In this document: positions 1 through 13,059 of the stretch, piece after piece
Numbering within the stretch: position 1 is the first letter of the stretch
Layout: every line of letters starts with the position of its first letter
Source: Physcomitrium patens
Taxonomy: Eukaryota > Streptophyta > Bryopsida > Funariales > Funariaceae
DNA: 64,000 bases
Assembly: GCF_000002425.4 (NCBI RefSeq)
Contig: NC_037267.1
Location: forward strand, 4,159,891 to 4,223,890
Direction of reading: 5' to 3'
Notes under the pieces: generated by a model
Told to the model about the DNA's origin: nothing
What the model saw: only the letters and a program-made list of their open reading frames with translations
The model's database searches: none
Made by a program: the position numbers and the translations under genes

Positions 1-400
1 CACTAGTTGTGATTGATGATCAACAAGACTATGAAGTGGGCAGTATTTTGGAGCATTGCTACCTTGATTGTGGCAATGAATATCTACAAGTTCAATACAA
101 AGTCTTTTAGAAAGGTTATTTCATCCACAATGCAATGTGAGAACTTGTACAAAATCTTATTTATTGTCAAGAAATAATTTGAAGATACCATTGGAAGCAA
201 AATGAGGACATTTTATATTAGTGGAGAAAGATTAATTGTAACAAGATATAGATAAGATATTTGTATTATTAATACATAGAGATAAGTAATTGAAGCCATA
301 TTTGAGAAGTTTATAGAATTAAAGTTAAATTGGTGGATTATATAAGATCCACTATAGAATATTTTAGAAAGGGCTTAGGATAATTATCTCCATTGAAATA
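1..400 (+). mobile_element. Chromovirus (Ty3/gypsy) integrase tail with chromodomain remnant, left arm of an inverted repeat
   Basis: Positions 3-107 read in one frame as a chromodomain-like stretch (DYEVGSILEH, then EYLQVQYKVF) ending in a stop at 108-110. This matches the form of the chromodomain at the C-terminus of chromovirus integrases, which guides insertion to particular chromatin. Further in-frame similarity is broken by stops. The same sequence recurs inverted at about 835-1186, so this is one arm of an inverted repeat that may extend left of the window. The element is dead. The chromodomain call rests on a short motif. Confidence 0.5.
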
Positions 401-689
401 AGATCAATTTATCTCAAGTGTCAAAGATCTTTCTAATCCACAGCAATATAAAATCTTATCACAAAATAGAATAAATTAAACTAAAAAAAAATTAAAAAAA
501 ACTAAATAGAATGGAACACAGAAGAAAAAACTAAACAACTAAAATTAAGACAGAATAGAACAATACAAGAAGATATAAAATCCAATTATATTAAGAAAAA
601 GGATCCAAAATCATACCTAATCAGATACTCCAAAAGGCCCTAGCCAATCCTATTTATACTTTGTTCTATTATCTTGGACTTTCTAGAAT

Positions 690-850
690 GTTCTTAGGTA
701 GTGGATCTTATTTAGATAATTGCCTTAAACTCCTTCTAGAAGGTTCCATGATAAGCCCTACCTATATAATCATCCTAAGCCTTTTTTAGAAGGTTCTATG
801 ATAAATCTTATTTAAATATTTATTCTAAATTCTTTCCAAAATATTCTACA
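690..850 (-). repeat. Degenerate tandem repeats and TATA-like box, probable LTR promoter part
   Basis: On the minus strand a unit of roughly 40-65 bases containing 'tctagaa' followed by a 'ggcttaggataattat'-like stretch recurs about three times between 690 and 850. A related unit lies on the plus strand near 345-385. A TATAAATAGG-like box lies on the minus strand just beyond, near 647-660. Tandem repeats next to a TATA box are common in LTR promoters, so I read this as part of a decayed LTR between the two chromodomain arms. Unit borders are approximate. Confidence 0.35.
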
Positions 851-1186
851 ATAGATCCTACATGATCCACTAATCTAACTCCAATTTTAAAAACTTCTAT
901 GGTTTTAACTATCTATTCCTATACAAATATTTTATCTATATCTTGTTATAGTTAAGCTCTTTCTATTAATGCGGAACATCCTCATTTCACTTCCAATGAT
1001 ATCTCTGAATTGTCTCTTGGTAATAGGTGAAATTTTGTATAAGTTCCCACATTACATCATCAATAGGATAATCTTTCTAAAGAATTTTGTACTAAAGTTA
1101 TGGATGTCTACTACCATGGTGAAGATAGCAATGCTCCAAAATACTATCTTTTATATATTTTTATTGATCATCAAGTACAACTAGTG
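835..1186 (-). mobile_element. Chromovirus integrase tail, right (inverted) arm
   Basis: The reverse complement starting at 1186 repeats the left edge of the window: LVVLDDQ, then SILEHCYL, with a stop where the left arm has an open codon. Similarity continues to about 835. The two arms have diverged separately by many point changes and small gaps, so the duplication is old. Together they look like two copies of the 3' end of one retrotransposon family facing each other. Confidence 0.5.
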
Positions 1187-1499
1187 GTGGTAGTAGTTGG
1201 TGTCGATCCAAAAAGTGCTTTGATTTAGTATGAAATTTCTTTAGTTGCAAAACATGAAAGACTAGATAGACCCAAATATATGGCAAAAGATCAAGGCAAT
1301 ATGTGACATCAAAAATTATTATAAAAATGTAGAAAGGTTCAAGCCAATGAAGTGTTAGTTTATGGATTTGGATTCATGTAATAAGTGGCAAGTTGGTATT
1401 ACAGAGTAATACCTAATGACCCTCTCTTAGATCTTATGTTGCCAATAGTTATCTATATATTGCTTCTATTGATTCTTTGCAATAAAAAAGCAATGCCAT
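1187..1499. other. No feature recognised
   Basis: AT-rich sequence between the inverted chromovirus arms and the first LTR-like repeat. A plus-strand stretch with several stops shows no motif that I recognise. Confidence 0.4.
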
Positions 1500-2826
1500 T
1501 ATCGTATGGCATGATTTGTAATCTGAAAATACATTATGTACTTAGGTGTAGAAAGTTTAGCTTAAGCTTATATATGATGTCTAACCTTCCAAAAATCTCT
1601 TTATCTTGCACAAAAGCTCAAATTATAATAAAACTCTTCAAAATATTTTCTTTCTGTAAAAAATATTTTTACCTTGAATTTTAGAAATTCATATCTTTTG
1701 ATCCAACCATTTGATTTTTTTCAAATTTCTATTTAATATAGATTCTATCCTTAAACATTATCACAAAAAAAAAAAAATTATAAATCTATTACTAATTTTT
1801 GGTATCTTTGAAACCCTAGCAGGTGCTTTAAATCCTAATCTACAAGCACCTAAAAACTATTTTTCTTATATCTCAAGAATCCAAAATCCAAATACCACAA
1901 AATTTTTACATATAGTTTATTAACATAATTATACATATTCTTAAAAAATTTTAGCCAAAATCTTATCTAATTGCTCAAGATATAGCTTAAAACACAACCA
2001 TTAGTGAATCAAATCACTTACTACCTTTAGATTTACAAGTGTTGACTTTAACTTCTAATATCTCCTTCACTCCAACTTAGAATCCATCAAAAAATATGTC
2101 AAAAGTATAGCCACAAAAATGTTCTCTCCAATCCTAGTTGCTGATTTTCTTCTACTTTTTGTATATGTGCATTATATTTAAAAGAATGACAATAAGTACA
2201 AAATCAATATCTTGACTTTGAGTGCCTATATCTCCATAAAAACTCCAATTGAGTCAAAATTTGCACCAAAACCATATTCAAAAATCTAAACTTGCTGATC
2301 TTAGCTTTCAAAAGCTTGAGTGGCTCAAAAGTATAATCCTAATCCCTAATAAGGTCTCAGACAACCTCCTTGAAGTCCATTGGATATGTTTTTTTAGCCA
2401 ATAGGAATATAGATTTTCATCATCCATCTCCATTCATCCATATGGATATCCTAAACTATCTTTTTTCTACCAAAACTCTTCTCCAACTCTTTTCTTTATA
2501 AGATTTACATAATATATGCCCTAAACATCATATAAAAGAAACAAAATAAGACTTTAAGGATCACCAATATCTAACAAAGGTGACCATAAATGTTTAAAAG
2601 TTACTACTAATAAGATAAATTTCAAAAGTCACTATCAAAAGAAAATAAAGTTATATAAATTCTAATAGAAGCCCTCTTATACAACTTCTTTTTGGAGTAG
2701 TAATCTATGTATATCCTATATCCAACAAAAATCTACTAATATGCCTTTCACCATGTTGTCTAGTATATTGTGTATTAAATATATAAACCCATTATTTTCA
2801 CATGATAGCTAAATCATAACACAACA
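1500..2826 (+). repeat. LTR-like repeat, copy A (~1.33 kb)
   Basis: First of four related repeats in the window. It starts TATCGTATGGCATGATTTG (other copies start TGTCATATGGC) and ends in a 'catgatagctaaatcataacacaaca' type terminus, cut here to the last bases ACAACA. Shared landmarks in order are: 'ccaaaaatctctttatcttg', 'aaaccctagcaggtgcttta', 'attgctcaagatatagctt', 'catccatctccattcatcc'. Copies A, B and C are all 1.32-1.33 kb, and TG...CA ends plus uniform length suggest an LTR. Strand refers to the common consensus direction, because TG...CA ends alone do not fix the transcription direction. Confidence 0.6.
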
Positions 2827-3332
2827 TCTATTCCCTCCAAACTTGTGCATCCTTCGGTATGTACTAAAAAAAATCAAAGTTGTAGTCTACATCATACCAC
2901 CTCTTCAACATTGTTGTTTTTTTTTTTTTATATATATTTTTTTATTTTATCCATGTCTTCTTCTTCTTCTTCTTCTTCTTCTTCTTCATTTATAAAAAAA
3001 TTTATGCCTTCTCTAATATCTTCATAGAATTCTTGTTGCCTAAATCAATGCCACTTATCAATTTTGTCCTTGATTTTTTAGCATATTTCTTTATAAAAAT
3101 CTTTTGAACTTGTTTTCATATATACACTTACTATCTTATGATCTTTATCAAACATGCCAATTCTTTTTAAGTCTTTTTCAGATTTTTGCACACTCCTTTG
3201 CTTCCATTTTTGTAATCCATTAAGCTATGTATGTACAAAAAATTCATTCTTAGGTAATTTTATAATATATATGTAAAAGATATTATTCTTTCATATAAAA
3301 ATATCTTCTTTGATGTACTACTATATTCCCAT
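2827..3332 (-). mobile_element. Short internal remnant between two direct LTR-like repeats
   Basis: About 500 bases separate copies A and B, which lie in direct orientation, as in an element that lost most of its internal region. The start ('tgtgcatccttcggtatgta') resembles the sequence near 11008-11030 downstream of a minus-strand integrase, suggesting this is the tail of the internal region of a related element. It holds a TTC-rich run (2957-2986). No intact coding sequence remains. Confidence 0.35.
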
Positions 3333-4666
3333 TGTCATATGGCATGATTTGCTATCTGAGAATACATTGGATATCTAGCTGTAGAAAGTGTAGCTTAAAC
3401 CTTTATATGAATCTTATCTTAGCTTCCAAATCTCCTTTATTTTGCATAAAACTCAAAATATAACAAAATCCCTTCAAAATATATTTTTTCTACAAAGGGT
3501 TTTCTCTTTCTGAACTTTAGAAATTCATAATTCTTAATTCAATTGTTCAATTTGTCTAAAATTCATAGAATAGGTAGAATTCACCCTTAAATTTTATTAT
3601 AAAAAAAAATCAACTATTAATTCATTCCTGATCTTTTGACATCTAAGAATTCCTAGCAGATACTCTAAACCTTAATTTACAAGTACTTGAGTACTATTTT
3701 CTTAATATCTTAAGAATATAATATTCAAATATTATAAAACTTATGTTCAGAGTTTACTAACATGAAATTGCACATTCTTTGAAATTTTGAGCCAAAACCT
3801 TGTCAAATTGCTCAAGATATAATTCAAGATACAACCACTAGTAAATCGGGTTACTTACTACCCTTAGATTGCATGTGCTGACTTTAAAATCAAATAAATC
3901 CTTCACTTCAACTTGGAATCTAGTAAAAAATATGCAAAAAATGTAGCCGCAAAAGTTTTCTTTCCAATTGCAGTCGCCGATCCTCAATTGCTCTTTGTAC
4001 GCGTGCGTTATGCCAAAAAGAGTGATAATAGCTTCCAAATCAACACCTTAACTTTGAGTGCTTGTGTCTCCTTTATATAAACTCCAAAAAATACAATATT
4101 TGCACCAAAACCATAGCCAAAAACCTAAACTTGCTGACCTTAGCCTTCAAAGCTCAAATGGCTCCGAAAAACTAACCCTAATCTCTAATTTGGCCTCAAG
4201 CAGCCTCCTCAAAGCCCATTGATCATGATTTTTGACCAATAGGAATGGAGATTTTCATCATCCATCTCCATTCATCTATATTGATGCCCTAATTACTCTC
4301 TTTGCTACCAAAATCCTTCTTCAATCCTTTTATTTTATAAGATTTACATAATTTATACTCTAAACACCAAATAAAAGAACCAAAATAAGTTTTCAAAGGT
4401 CACCAATGTCTAATAAAGGTGACTCTAAATATTTAGAAGTTACTATCAACCAAAATCAATCTTAAAACCGACTATGAAAAGGAAATTAAAGTTATACAAA
4501 TTCTATAGTAATGTTTTTAATCAACTTCTTTTCAAAATAATAATCAAATTATATTCTACAACCAACTAAAATCTATTAATATGGCTCTCACCATATAACT
4601 TAGTAAATTATATATTAAGTACATAATTACATTATTTTCATATAGTAGCCAAACCACAACACGACA
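3333..4666 (+). repeat. LTR-like repeat, copy B (~1.33 kb)
   Basis: It begins TGTCATATGGCATGATTTG and ends with a CACAACACGACA terminus. It is the cleanest copy for defining the ends. It lies in the same orientation as copy A and inverted relative to copy C. Bases next to the ends (cccat on the left, ccatt on the right) do not form a clear target-site duplication. Confidence 0.6.
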
Positions 4667-5065
4667 CCATTCTACAGTGGTACTGTACAAAAATCTTTAA
4701 ATTTGTCATTAATTTTTGGTGATGAACCTCTCGATAGATAATCTCGATTGAGCTCATGGTTCACAAATACAATTAGAAATTACATTTTATTTTTTCTATT
4801 TTGACTTTTAATATGAGTACATGCTGATCCATCATCCAAAACCTTAGTTTCCATTCTCACAGCTATAATATATGGCTATCTAAGAATTACTGGATATGAA
4901 GTAGTATCTTGAACAAAGAAATTTTGTTCAATAGTGATATCTCTAATTTTCACTTTTACATTAGGACAAGTACCATAGAGGTCTCTTTGTGAATTATTTG
5001 TTGCCCAAATCATCCAACCATGTTCAATATCAATAAGCCACCTTCCACATTTGTAAATTTTTTTT
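4667..5065 (-). mobile_element. Gypsy protease-region remnant
   Basis: A minus-strand open frame from 5070 to 4876 reads WLIDIEHGWMIWATN, then CPNVKVKIRDITIEQNFFVQ and SYPVIL. This resembles the stretch after gag in Ty3/gypsy polyproteins where the aspartic protease domain lies (VKVKIGD...EQHFFVQ...YPLILG form). It abuts copy C directly, whereas a complete element would have about 1 kb of gag between an LTR and protease, so a deletion or nested insertion has happened. The catalytic Asp motif is not visible. Confidence 0.45.
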
Positions 5066-6388
5066 GACATAATATTAAGATTTGGCTACCATATGGAAAT
5101 AATGGATTTATATATTTAATATATAATATACTAGATAACATCGTGAAAGCCATATTAGTAGATTTTTTTTGGATATAAGATTTAGATAGATTACTACCTC
5201 AAAAAGAGGTTATATAAAAGGACTTCTATTAGAATTTATATAACTTTTTTTTTTATATAGTGACTTTTGAAGTTTATCTTATTAGTAGTAACTTTTAAAT
5301 ATTCAAAGTCACCTTTGCTAGATATTGGTGATCCTTAAAGTCTTATTTTATTTCTTTTGTATGATGTTTAGGGCATATATTATGTAAATCTTGTAAAGAA
5401 AAGAATTGGAGAGGGATTCTTGTAGAAAAAAGAGAGTTTATGGCATCTATATGGATGAATGGAGATAGATGATAAAAATCTCTATTCTTATTGGCTAAAA
5501 ATCATATCCAATGGGCTTCAAGGAGGCTATCCAAGGCCTTATTAGAGACGAGGGTTACACTTTCAAGCCATTTGAACTTTAGGAAACTAAGGTCAACAAG
5601 TTTAGGTTTTTGATTATGATTTTGGTGCAAATTTTGAGTCAATTGGAGTTTTTATGGAAATATAGGCACTCAAAGTCGAAGTGTCAATTTTGTACCCACT
5701 GTCACTTTTTTGGGTATAATGCATGTATAAAGAAAGCAACAAAGGATCAAAAATTGGGATTGAAAAGGACATTTTTTTAGCTACACTTTTGGCATATTGT
5801 TTGTTGGATTCTAAGTTGGAATAAAGGAGATATTGGAAGTTAAAAGCAATACTTCAAATCTAAGCATAATAAGTGATTCGATTCACTAGTGGTTGTATTT
5901 TGAGCTATATCTTGAGCAATTGGATAAGATTTTGGCTAAATCTTTTCTAGAGTATGTATAATCATGTTAATAAAATATATGTACAAATTTTGTAGTATTT
6001 GGATTTTAGATTTTTGAGATATAAGGAAAATAGTTTTCAGATGGTTGTAGATTAGGACTTAGAGCATCTGTTATGATTTCAAAGATGCTTGAAGATTGGT
6101 AATAGATTTAAAATTAAATTTTTTGTAATAAATCTTAAAGATAGAATCTATATTAAATAGAATTTTGAGAAAAGCTAAACAACTGGATTAAGAGATATGA
6201 ATTTCTAAAGTTTTGAATAAAAATATCTTTTACAAAAATAAAATATTTTGAAGGATTTTATTATAATTTGAGCTTTTGTGTAAGATAAAGGAATTTTTGG
6301 AAATAAATCATTATTTATAAGCCAAAGCTAAACTCTCTATACTTAAGTACCTAGTCTATTCTTAGATTACAAATTACGCCATATGACA
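5066..6388 (-). repeat. LTR-like repeat, copy C (inverted, ~1.32 kb)
   Basis: Reading the minus strand from 6388, it starts TGTCATATGGCGTAATTTG and follows the same landmarks as copies A and B, ending near 5066 after a GGTAGCCAAAT stretch. It faces copy B, with a gypsy protease remnant between them. The exact inner end is uncertain by a few bases. Confidence 0.6.
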
Positions 6389-6424
6389 ACATAATTGGAT
6401 AATGACCAGTATTAAGAAAAAATA

Positions 6425-7390
6425 GTGAATGATTAGTATGTGCTTAAATATTATCATTGTAAGTAAATTCCAAGGGTGTCAAGTATTCATTCCAATCACT
6501 ATAATGAACCACTACAAATGTCCATAGTATATCCTCTAAGATACAATTTTCATGCTTTATTTACACATTTATTTGGAGATAGAAGGTTGTAGACTTAACA
6601 AGTTGTATGCCTAGTAGCTTGAACAAGGCTTGCCAAAAACTTCCTATGGAGTGTGGATTCTAATTTGAAACGATGACAAGAGATAATCTATGGTGGCAAA
6701 AGACGATATGAGAGAAGATTTGTACAAGTATTTGAGCATCAATATTTGAATGCACCATCACCAAGTAAAGTTGCTTCAAGAATCAATCCACAAAGATGAA
6801 AACTAAAGTATGATTATGACGCATTTGTGGCAAATATGTAATGAGATCTATAGTCATCTATTCTCAACGTGTCGTAGGTAGTAAAATTGGTTGCAATAAT
6901 TTAGAAGATGCTGCATTATATGCTTTATTACATTAACATGACTTGCATGAGCATATAAAGGCTCAATCATCACAATCCAAACTTGTTCAAAATCATGTCC
7001 TTGAAATCCATTCTAATGTCTTCTATCATCTCTGATATCTAGATATTGGGATGTTATGTCTCTCTTGAAGTATGTGCATCCAAAGTATAGCATTATTAGG
7101 TACATAAATCTACTTCTTAAAGTAGAGTAATCCATTATTAAGTTTATAATCTTGAAACTATATATTGTCTATTTTTAGCCAATCACTAATCATCTTAAAA
7201 TAAATATCCTAATACATAGTTTCCTTCTATTTTACCTCCTTAGTTATATTTGAAATAATACTATTAATAGTAGAAACTTTTGCCTTGTCTCTCAATTTGT
7301 TCTTCAAGTCTGGTCTTTGCAATAAGTTGTCTGATACAATATATTGTCACCCTTGCTTATATTGAAGTAGACTATCTGCATGAATTTTCA
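6425..7390 (-). mobile_element. Decayed Ty3/gypsy pol fragment: RNase H tail and integrase
   Basis: On the minus strand, the 7380-7260 area gives SDNLLQRPDLKNKL, like the end of RNase H (VADALSRRPDL form). About 6930-6850 gives a CHVC-type finger followed by SKLLQPI. About 6690-6600 gives LVIVS, then FWQALFKLLGIQL, and 6560-6500 gives LEDILWTFV. These are the landmarks of a chromovirus integrase core (IVSDRDPRF, FWQALFKALGTKL, LEDMLRAYV). Many stops and shifts are present. The catalytic DDE triad is not intact. It is adjacent to copy C but oriented away from it. Confidence 0.65.
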
Positions 7391-10300
7391 TATTAGGATC
7401 GCACAATTAACTATCTCTTGATCAACTAAAACATCCAAGAATATTATATGTCTTCCACATTCTATCAAAGAAAATATTGCAATCAATAATTCTATCTTAT
7501 GTATTTACTATCTCATCTCCTTTCCAAACTTATAACAATAATAGGTAACATTACACTATCTTAAAAGACTACATGAAACATTCCATAATCTAATCAATAG
7601 AATTTTTTAAAATTAACTGTCATTCCTAATAATCTGCTTCACATAATTTCAAACTCCATAGACTTTTTCTTAAATCTCAATATTTAATGTATTATAATTC
7701 TCCCAGTTATATCCATACTTCACAAACATCGTCAATTCTCAACTTTCCAATCATCCACTGATAATTCAGCACATAATAAATTCACTTTCTTGTTTGACAT
7801 CATGTAAATGAAATCTTTCTTTTATTCTAGAATTTCACTCCACATTATTCAAATTCTATCTATTACTCTTCTTCTACAAGAAAACAAAGAAACAAAGAGG
7901 TATTATCAAGCTTACCCTAGCTCATGACTATCATAGTCTGGTCTTTTCTACTTCTTCTTTAAACTACTTATGCTTTTCCTCAAAATGCCAATCACTATAC
8001 AATCGATGATAACTACTTTTTTTGACTACATCATCTATCCTATCTTCTAAACTATCCATTTACCAATTTATCAGCTTTTCTTAATCCTACATACTATGTA
8101 TTATAAAACACAAAGTATTCTATCCATTCTACAAAGAGCCAATTTAATTTATTGTTATAGAAATAATAGTTGAAAAATAGAATAGCTTTCTATCTTCTTA
8201 CAATACCATAATTTGTGGTTTCAAGAGCAAAGTAACTTTCTATCTTCTTCCTTCATCATTTCTTATAGCTTCAAAAGTAGAATAATTCTTCATCTTTTTC
8301 CTTCATCATTTCTTAAAACTTTAAGAGTGGAATAACTTCTTATCATTTTTGACCATACTTCTATTACAACTAACTCCATCTTTCTCAATAACCTCTATTT
8401 TTTCATAATTAATAAAATTTTAATATTATATCTTATTAAAACATCAAAAATTAACTAAATAAAATTCAAGAATATAATTTATAATTCACATATACTTCAA
8501 TAATAAAAATAACAATACGTAAGTAATATCAATAGGTATAATAAAATATTTTATATATTTTTTTCAAATCTCAAGATAAGATAGTAAAATAAAATAGTAT
8601 ATATTAAGATATGATATTTAACATATGGTTCTTTTGAGTTGTTAGCAATGTTTTTACTACATCTATTGTATAGTCAATTAAAAGAATCTTTTGATAATAT
8701 TAAATGTAATTATATTTATTTATGTAATTTTTAATAATTTATGTTATAATGACACTCTTTGCTTTTGTGTGACATCTTCTTTGCTTTGGATGTTGATAAT
8801 CTTAAGGTGCCAATTTTTTTCTGATTGAAATGTATTTTTTTTTCCACTCTAAGTTATACTTTTAATTCTAATTCAAGAAGCATCTCCTTCATTATGATGG
8901 ACTTGTTAGACTATTAGTAAACCTATATTAAATACAAATCTATTGTGCTTTATAATTGGTAAACTTATCTTATAAGTTAGAAATAAGGTCTCAGTTGATT
9001 TGTCAAAGTTATTGCTATGGACGCATTTCACTGTTTATTATAGTATAATTGCCTCTCCTAATACTACACCATTGTATATTAGATTAAAAATCTACTCAAA
9101 TTCCTCACTTATGCTTCTTCACCTACTTACTCACTATTCAAGCCTAAAAACTATGCAACAAAGATATAACTATTAATTCAAGATTTGTATGCCATTAGTA
9201 AAAATCACATTATAAATATATATACTGCAAATCATATTTCACATCAAAATGCCCTCTTATTTCATAGAATCCAAGATATGACTGAATCTAACATGAATAC
9301 AATTTAAATTTGTATTCATTATATATTTATTTTTTTAATACAAATTATTATCAACATTCATCTAATATGGTGCTATTACTAATCAAAAAAAAATCTCAAT
9401 ACCAAAACCTAAGCATTCTTAATACGTTTCTTTAAAAAAATATAATAATTAGTAATATTTGGCTTTTCTATCAATTATTCATGAATATCTTGTAATTTCT
9501 ATCTTAAAAATATTATCTTTTTATTGGCCTTTAATTTATATTTATTATACTATAATTAATAATTATTATCTTTTTTATCAATTATTCATGAATAACTTGT
9601 AATTTCTATTTTGAAAGTATTGTCTTTTAATTCGCCTTCAATCCATATTTACTATATTATAGTTTTTTTGATTGATTGATAACATTCTATGGTTGCCAAC
9701 TTGTTGCAATACATCATAATATTGTATTATGTAAAGTCTTGCTTAAAAATCTATCAGGCACCTAATTGTGGAAGGTAAAAGAAAATTGCAACAAGTCTTA
9801 ACAACTTTAATAAAATCATATATAAATTGCAATTGAAGCTTAACAAACATTCACCAAGTTCAATTAAATTTTCAAATAAATAATAAAAAAATCTAAATAA
9901 AATCTAAATAAATCCTAATAGAATCTTAAACAAATTCTAAACAAATTCTAGACAAATTCTAGACAAATCCTAATCAAATCTTAAACAAATCCTGTAGAAA
10001 ATTAAAATCTCTATAATTAAGAATGAAATTATTGATTTCAACTCAAATTTTGTATAACTCTCAAAAACTAAGTTGGCAATAATTACAAATATTTTTAAGA
10101 AGATTAAAATTATTTAATAGAAGATAAATCCTAAATTCCACTTAAGTATTGGTCGGCCTCTTCCAATCTTGATGCCAATCTCTCCAAGCCAAATTTATTT
10201 ATTTCATAGTAAAATACTTTTCAAAATTTACATATTTGTTTAAAATCAAGTCTACTATCCATACATTCAAATTTCACCTCAATTCAATTAAAAAATTTCT

Positions 10301-11000
10301 AAAGATCTTAAAAACCCTCATTGAGCTTCAAAATCCTATTTTTGAGACTCCAACCTATTTAAACTTTAGAAACCTTTAATCTAACTATTTGATCAAATTC
10401 AAACTTACAATACATAATAAAAAAAAATTCTAGATCAACTATCAAACTTACAAAAAAAAATCAAATATAAATTCTTTTTTTATTTCATAAAATTAGATTC
10501 ATTGAAACAATCTTGACTTTGCAAAGCTCTTACAAAATTATTACAAATTCAAATTATCCAAAACTAATGCTAAAAATAATTCTATAAATTCTTCTCTCAA
10601 ATTTCATTCTTTAATTTGCAAAAAGAACCTTGGAGTCACTGTAGGTGTATGATTTTGTACCTTGGGATCTAATTTTGATCTTAGTTAGAAATTGGTCCTT
10701 TCTAAGTATCAATTTTGATTTTCTTGACATAATTTATGTTAAAATCAACTCCTAACTTCCTTGTACATATATCTATATTCATTATTTTTTTAATTTATCT
10801 TATTTTGCCTTATTTATGGTCCTATAAAGTAAATAAAAGCTCACTTTGCAAAAAGGCAGCATTTACATTTTTAATTTTACTACCTTTTGACTATTATCTA
10901 TATTTCTAAGATAATTTTCTATAATATTTTGAAATAAGATCTTTTACAATATAATATTTCTTCACTTTTTCATCTATTAATTGCATTATAATATAATATT
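7391..11000. other. AT-rich, probably degraded repeat DNA; no gene seen
   Basis: All frames are closed by frequent stops. Visible structure is limited to short degenerate repeats: three related blocks around 8190-8340 ('aactttctatcttcttcctt...' form), two related blocks at 9470-9500 and 9575-9605 ('tatcaattattcatgaat'), and an A-rich array of 'aatcctaa/aattctaaacaa' units at 9890-9995. Nothing recognisable as a protein, RNA gene or LTR end. Confidence 0.5.
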
Positions 11001-11214
11001 TACTTCCTTTGAACATGTACATCGTTTGGTATGTCCCAAATAATCCAAATCTTATTTTATTCATATTATGTTTTCTGTATCTTCATCCAAATCTTCTTTA
11101 TCATTTTTGTTATCTAAGTCCAAATTGTCTTCTTATCTTAAAGGATTTATATTTTCAACAAGATCTTGTATACTTATTTTTATATATCTTCATTTAAATA
11201 TCTTCACTTGCTTC

Positions 11215-12985
11215 TCTACAACTTGTATTTTTAACCTTGTTCCATGTAGCTCTTCTAATGAATAAATTGCACTATTATGAATAGGTGTTATCACATATGG
11301 TCCAAATCATTGTTTAAAAAACTTCTTTAAAGTATTATGTTGATTGTCCAAGCTACTAACATAGATCAAAATCCAATCACCATCTTGAATTTCTTTAAAT
11401 CTCAATTGATATTGCTTATCAAATCATAACCTTACTTTTTAAAACTTTTCTAATACTATTTATACATCTTTTAATCTTTATTAAAGTTGTTGAATTTTAA
11501 CAGCTAAAAGTTTTTTTTTTTTGCCAATTCATCTTTTTATAGTAGCACACTCCAAGTAAATACTTTCTCTTCAATTGGCATAATAGGTTTTTAATTTGTC
11601 ATGAACTCAATAGGCATATATCTCGTTACTAAACTATGAGCTGTTTGATCAACCTACAATGCAAATTGTAAAAGTTGAGGCCATTCTCTAATCTTTGCAA
11701 GATGAATAATGATGTTTACTTTTTTACATTTCTTTCAAGATTATAAGCAATAGTTAATAATAACTTAATTCCACATCTTTCCAAGAATTCATAAGTTTTT
11801 TGTACATTTAATTTACCATAATCTGTAGTAATTTTTTTTATACATCCATAGCAACAAATAACATCTTCAAGTAAAAATCTATAAATTTCTTTTATAGACC
11901 TTATTCTCAATATTCTACCTTCTACTTGGTTTGATAAATTTTCACAATCTAAGACCAAATATCTTATTTGCTATAATACAATTAGCATAATAATCAAATC
12001 AATAATCCATTTAAAATAAATAGTCAAAGGATATGTTAGATGTAAGCCATCTGAATATCATATACTAGAATACACTTAATAACTTTAACATGATTCTACA
12101 AATAAAAGCATATCTCAATACATATTTTTCTACCAATATTGTTCATTAAATTTAGCAAAAGTAGTCCAAATTTTCTTATGTCTTGTCTATAAACTATCAT
12201 GAAATTCTTTTAATAATTTTTGTTGCTCTTTCTTATCGTCTATCACTTATTGTAGCATTCCAATTCCTTTTTTTTTGGTCTCTTTCATAAGAATTCTTTT
12301 CAAAGCAAAAATCTACATGTTTTTTTTTTATTATTTTTTAAAAAATTTTCATAGATCAATTTTTTTATTTAGTCAAGGTACTCAAATAATAATCAATATT
12401 TAATAATTTTCTTTTGTAAAGCTTTTCAAAAAATAACTTATCTTCCTTGCCAAGATTTGATACTGAATAGAATTTTGATCCTATATGATCAATGTCTTCA
12501 ATCATGTCATCTTTTCTTTCATATCTTACTTAAGATAACATGTCTATGACTAAGTTATCCATTCCAACAATATGCTTAAATTTTGAATTTAATAATTTAA
12601 TATAACCAATCCATCTTAGCATTGCAATATGTGGTGTTAAACAATTAGTAATCATTCCAAGTAATGGCATGCAATCTATTTCAATTACTATCACTACATC
12701 AATCAAATAAACTTTTCCAGCTTTTATAACTAAAATAACCTCTCATAGTTCTCTTTTGCATTGCAAATATGCACATTGACAAGTACTTAAAACTTTAGCT
12801 CTAAATCAAACTGTAAATCTCTTACCACTTAAATCATCTTGATCTACAACTTACCCAATAGCAATAGGACTAGTATCTATAGTAAGTATTACTTGTCTAT
12901 TACACTCATAATCAATTCTTTTAAAATTGGAGGTGTCAATAATAACACCTTTAGTTTTTCTATTGTTTCAATATGCTTTCTTTCT
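11215..12985 (-). mobile_element. Decayed Ty3/gypsy pol: RNase H followed by integrase
   Basis: Minus-strand reading gives the order of a gypsy pol 3' half. From 12980: TPPILKRIDYECNRQ-like, VILTIDTSPIAIG, KRELREVILVIKAGKVYLI, VIEIDCMPLLGMITN and AMLRWIGYIKLLNS (RNase H). At 11958-11716: IKEIYRFLLEDVICCYG, then YGIK-like CGIKLLLTIAYNLE (integrase core). At about 11400-11215: DGDWILIYVSSLDNQ, then FGPYVITPIHN and YSLEELHGTRL (integrase C-terminal domain). Several stops break it. Reverse transcriptase, expected upstream on this strand, is absent because the element ends where the 13.06 kb island begins. Confidence 0.75.
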
Positions 12986-13059
12986 CATTTAAATTGACAA
13001 TTCTTACGTAACAATCTATTGTATGAATTAATGGATATGTTACCTTGGATACTACTTGA

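Noticed and set aside
2845-3027. Frame with a poly-Ser run
   Set aside because: The Ser run is a TTC/TCT microsatellite in retrotransposon remnant DNA.
9890-9995. Possible CRISPR-like spaced repeat ('aatcctaa/aattctaaacaa' units)
   Set aside because: Units are short, contiguous and degenerate with no unique spacers; the window is plant nuclear DNA.
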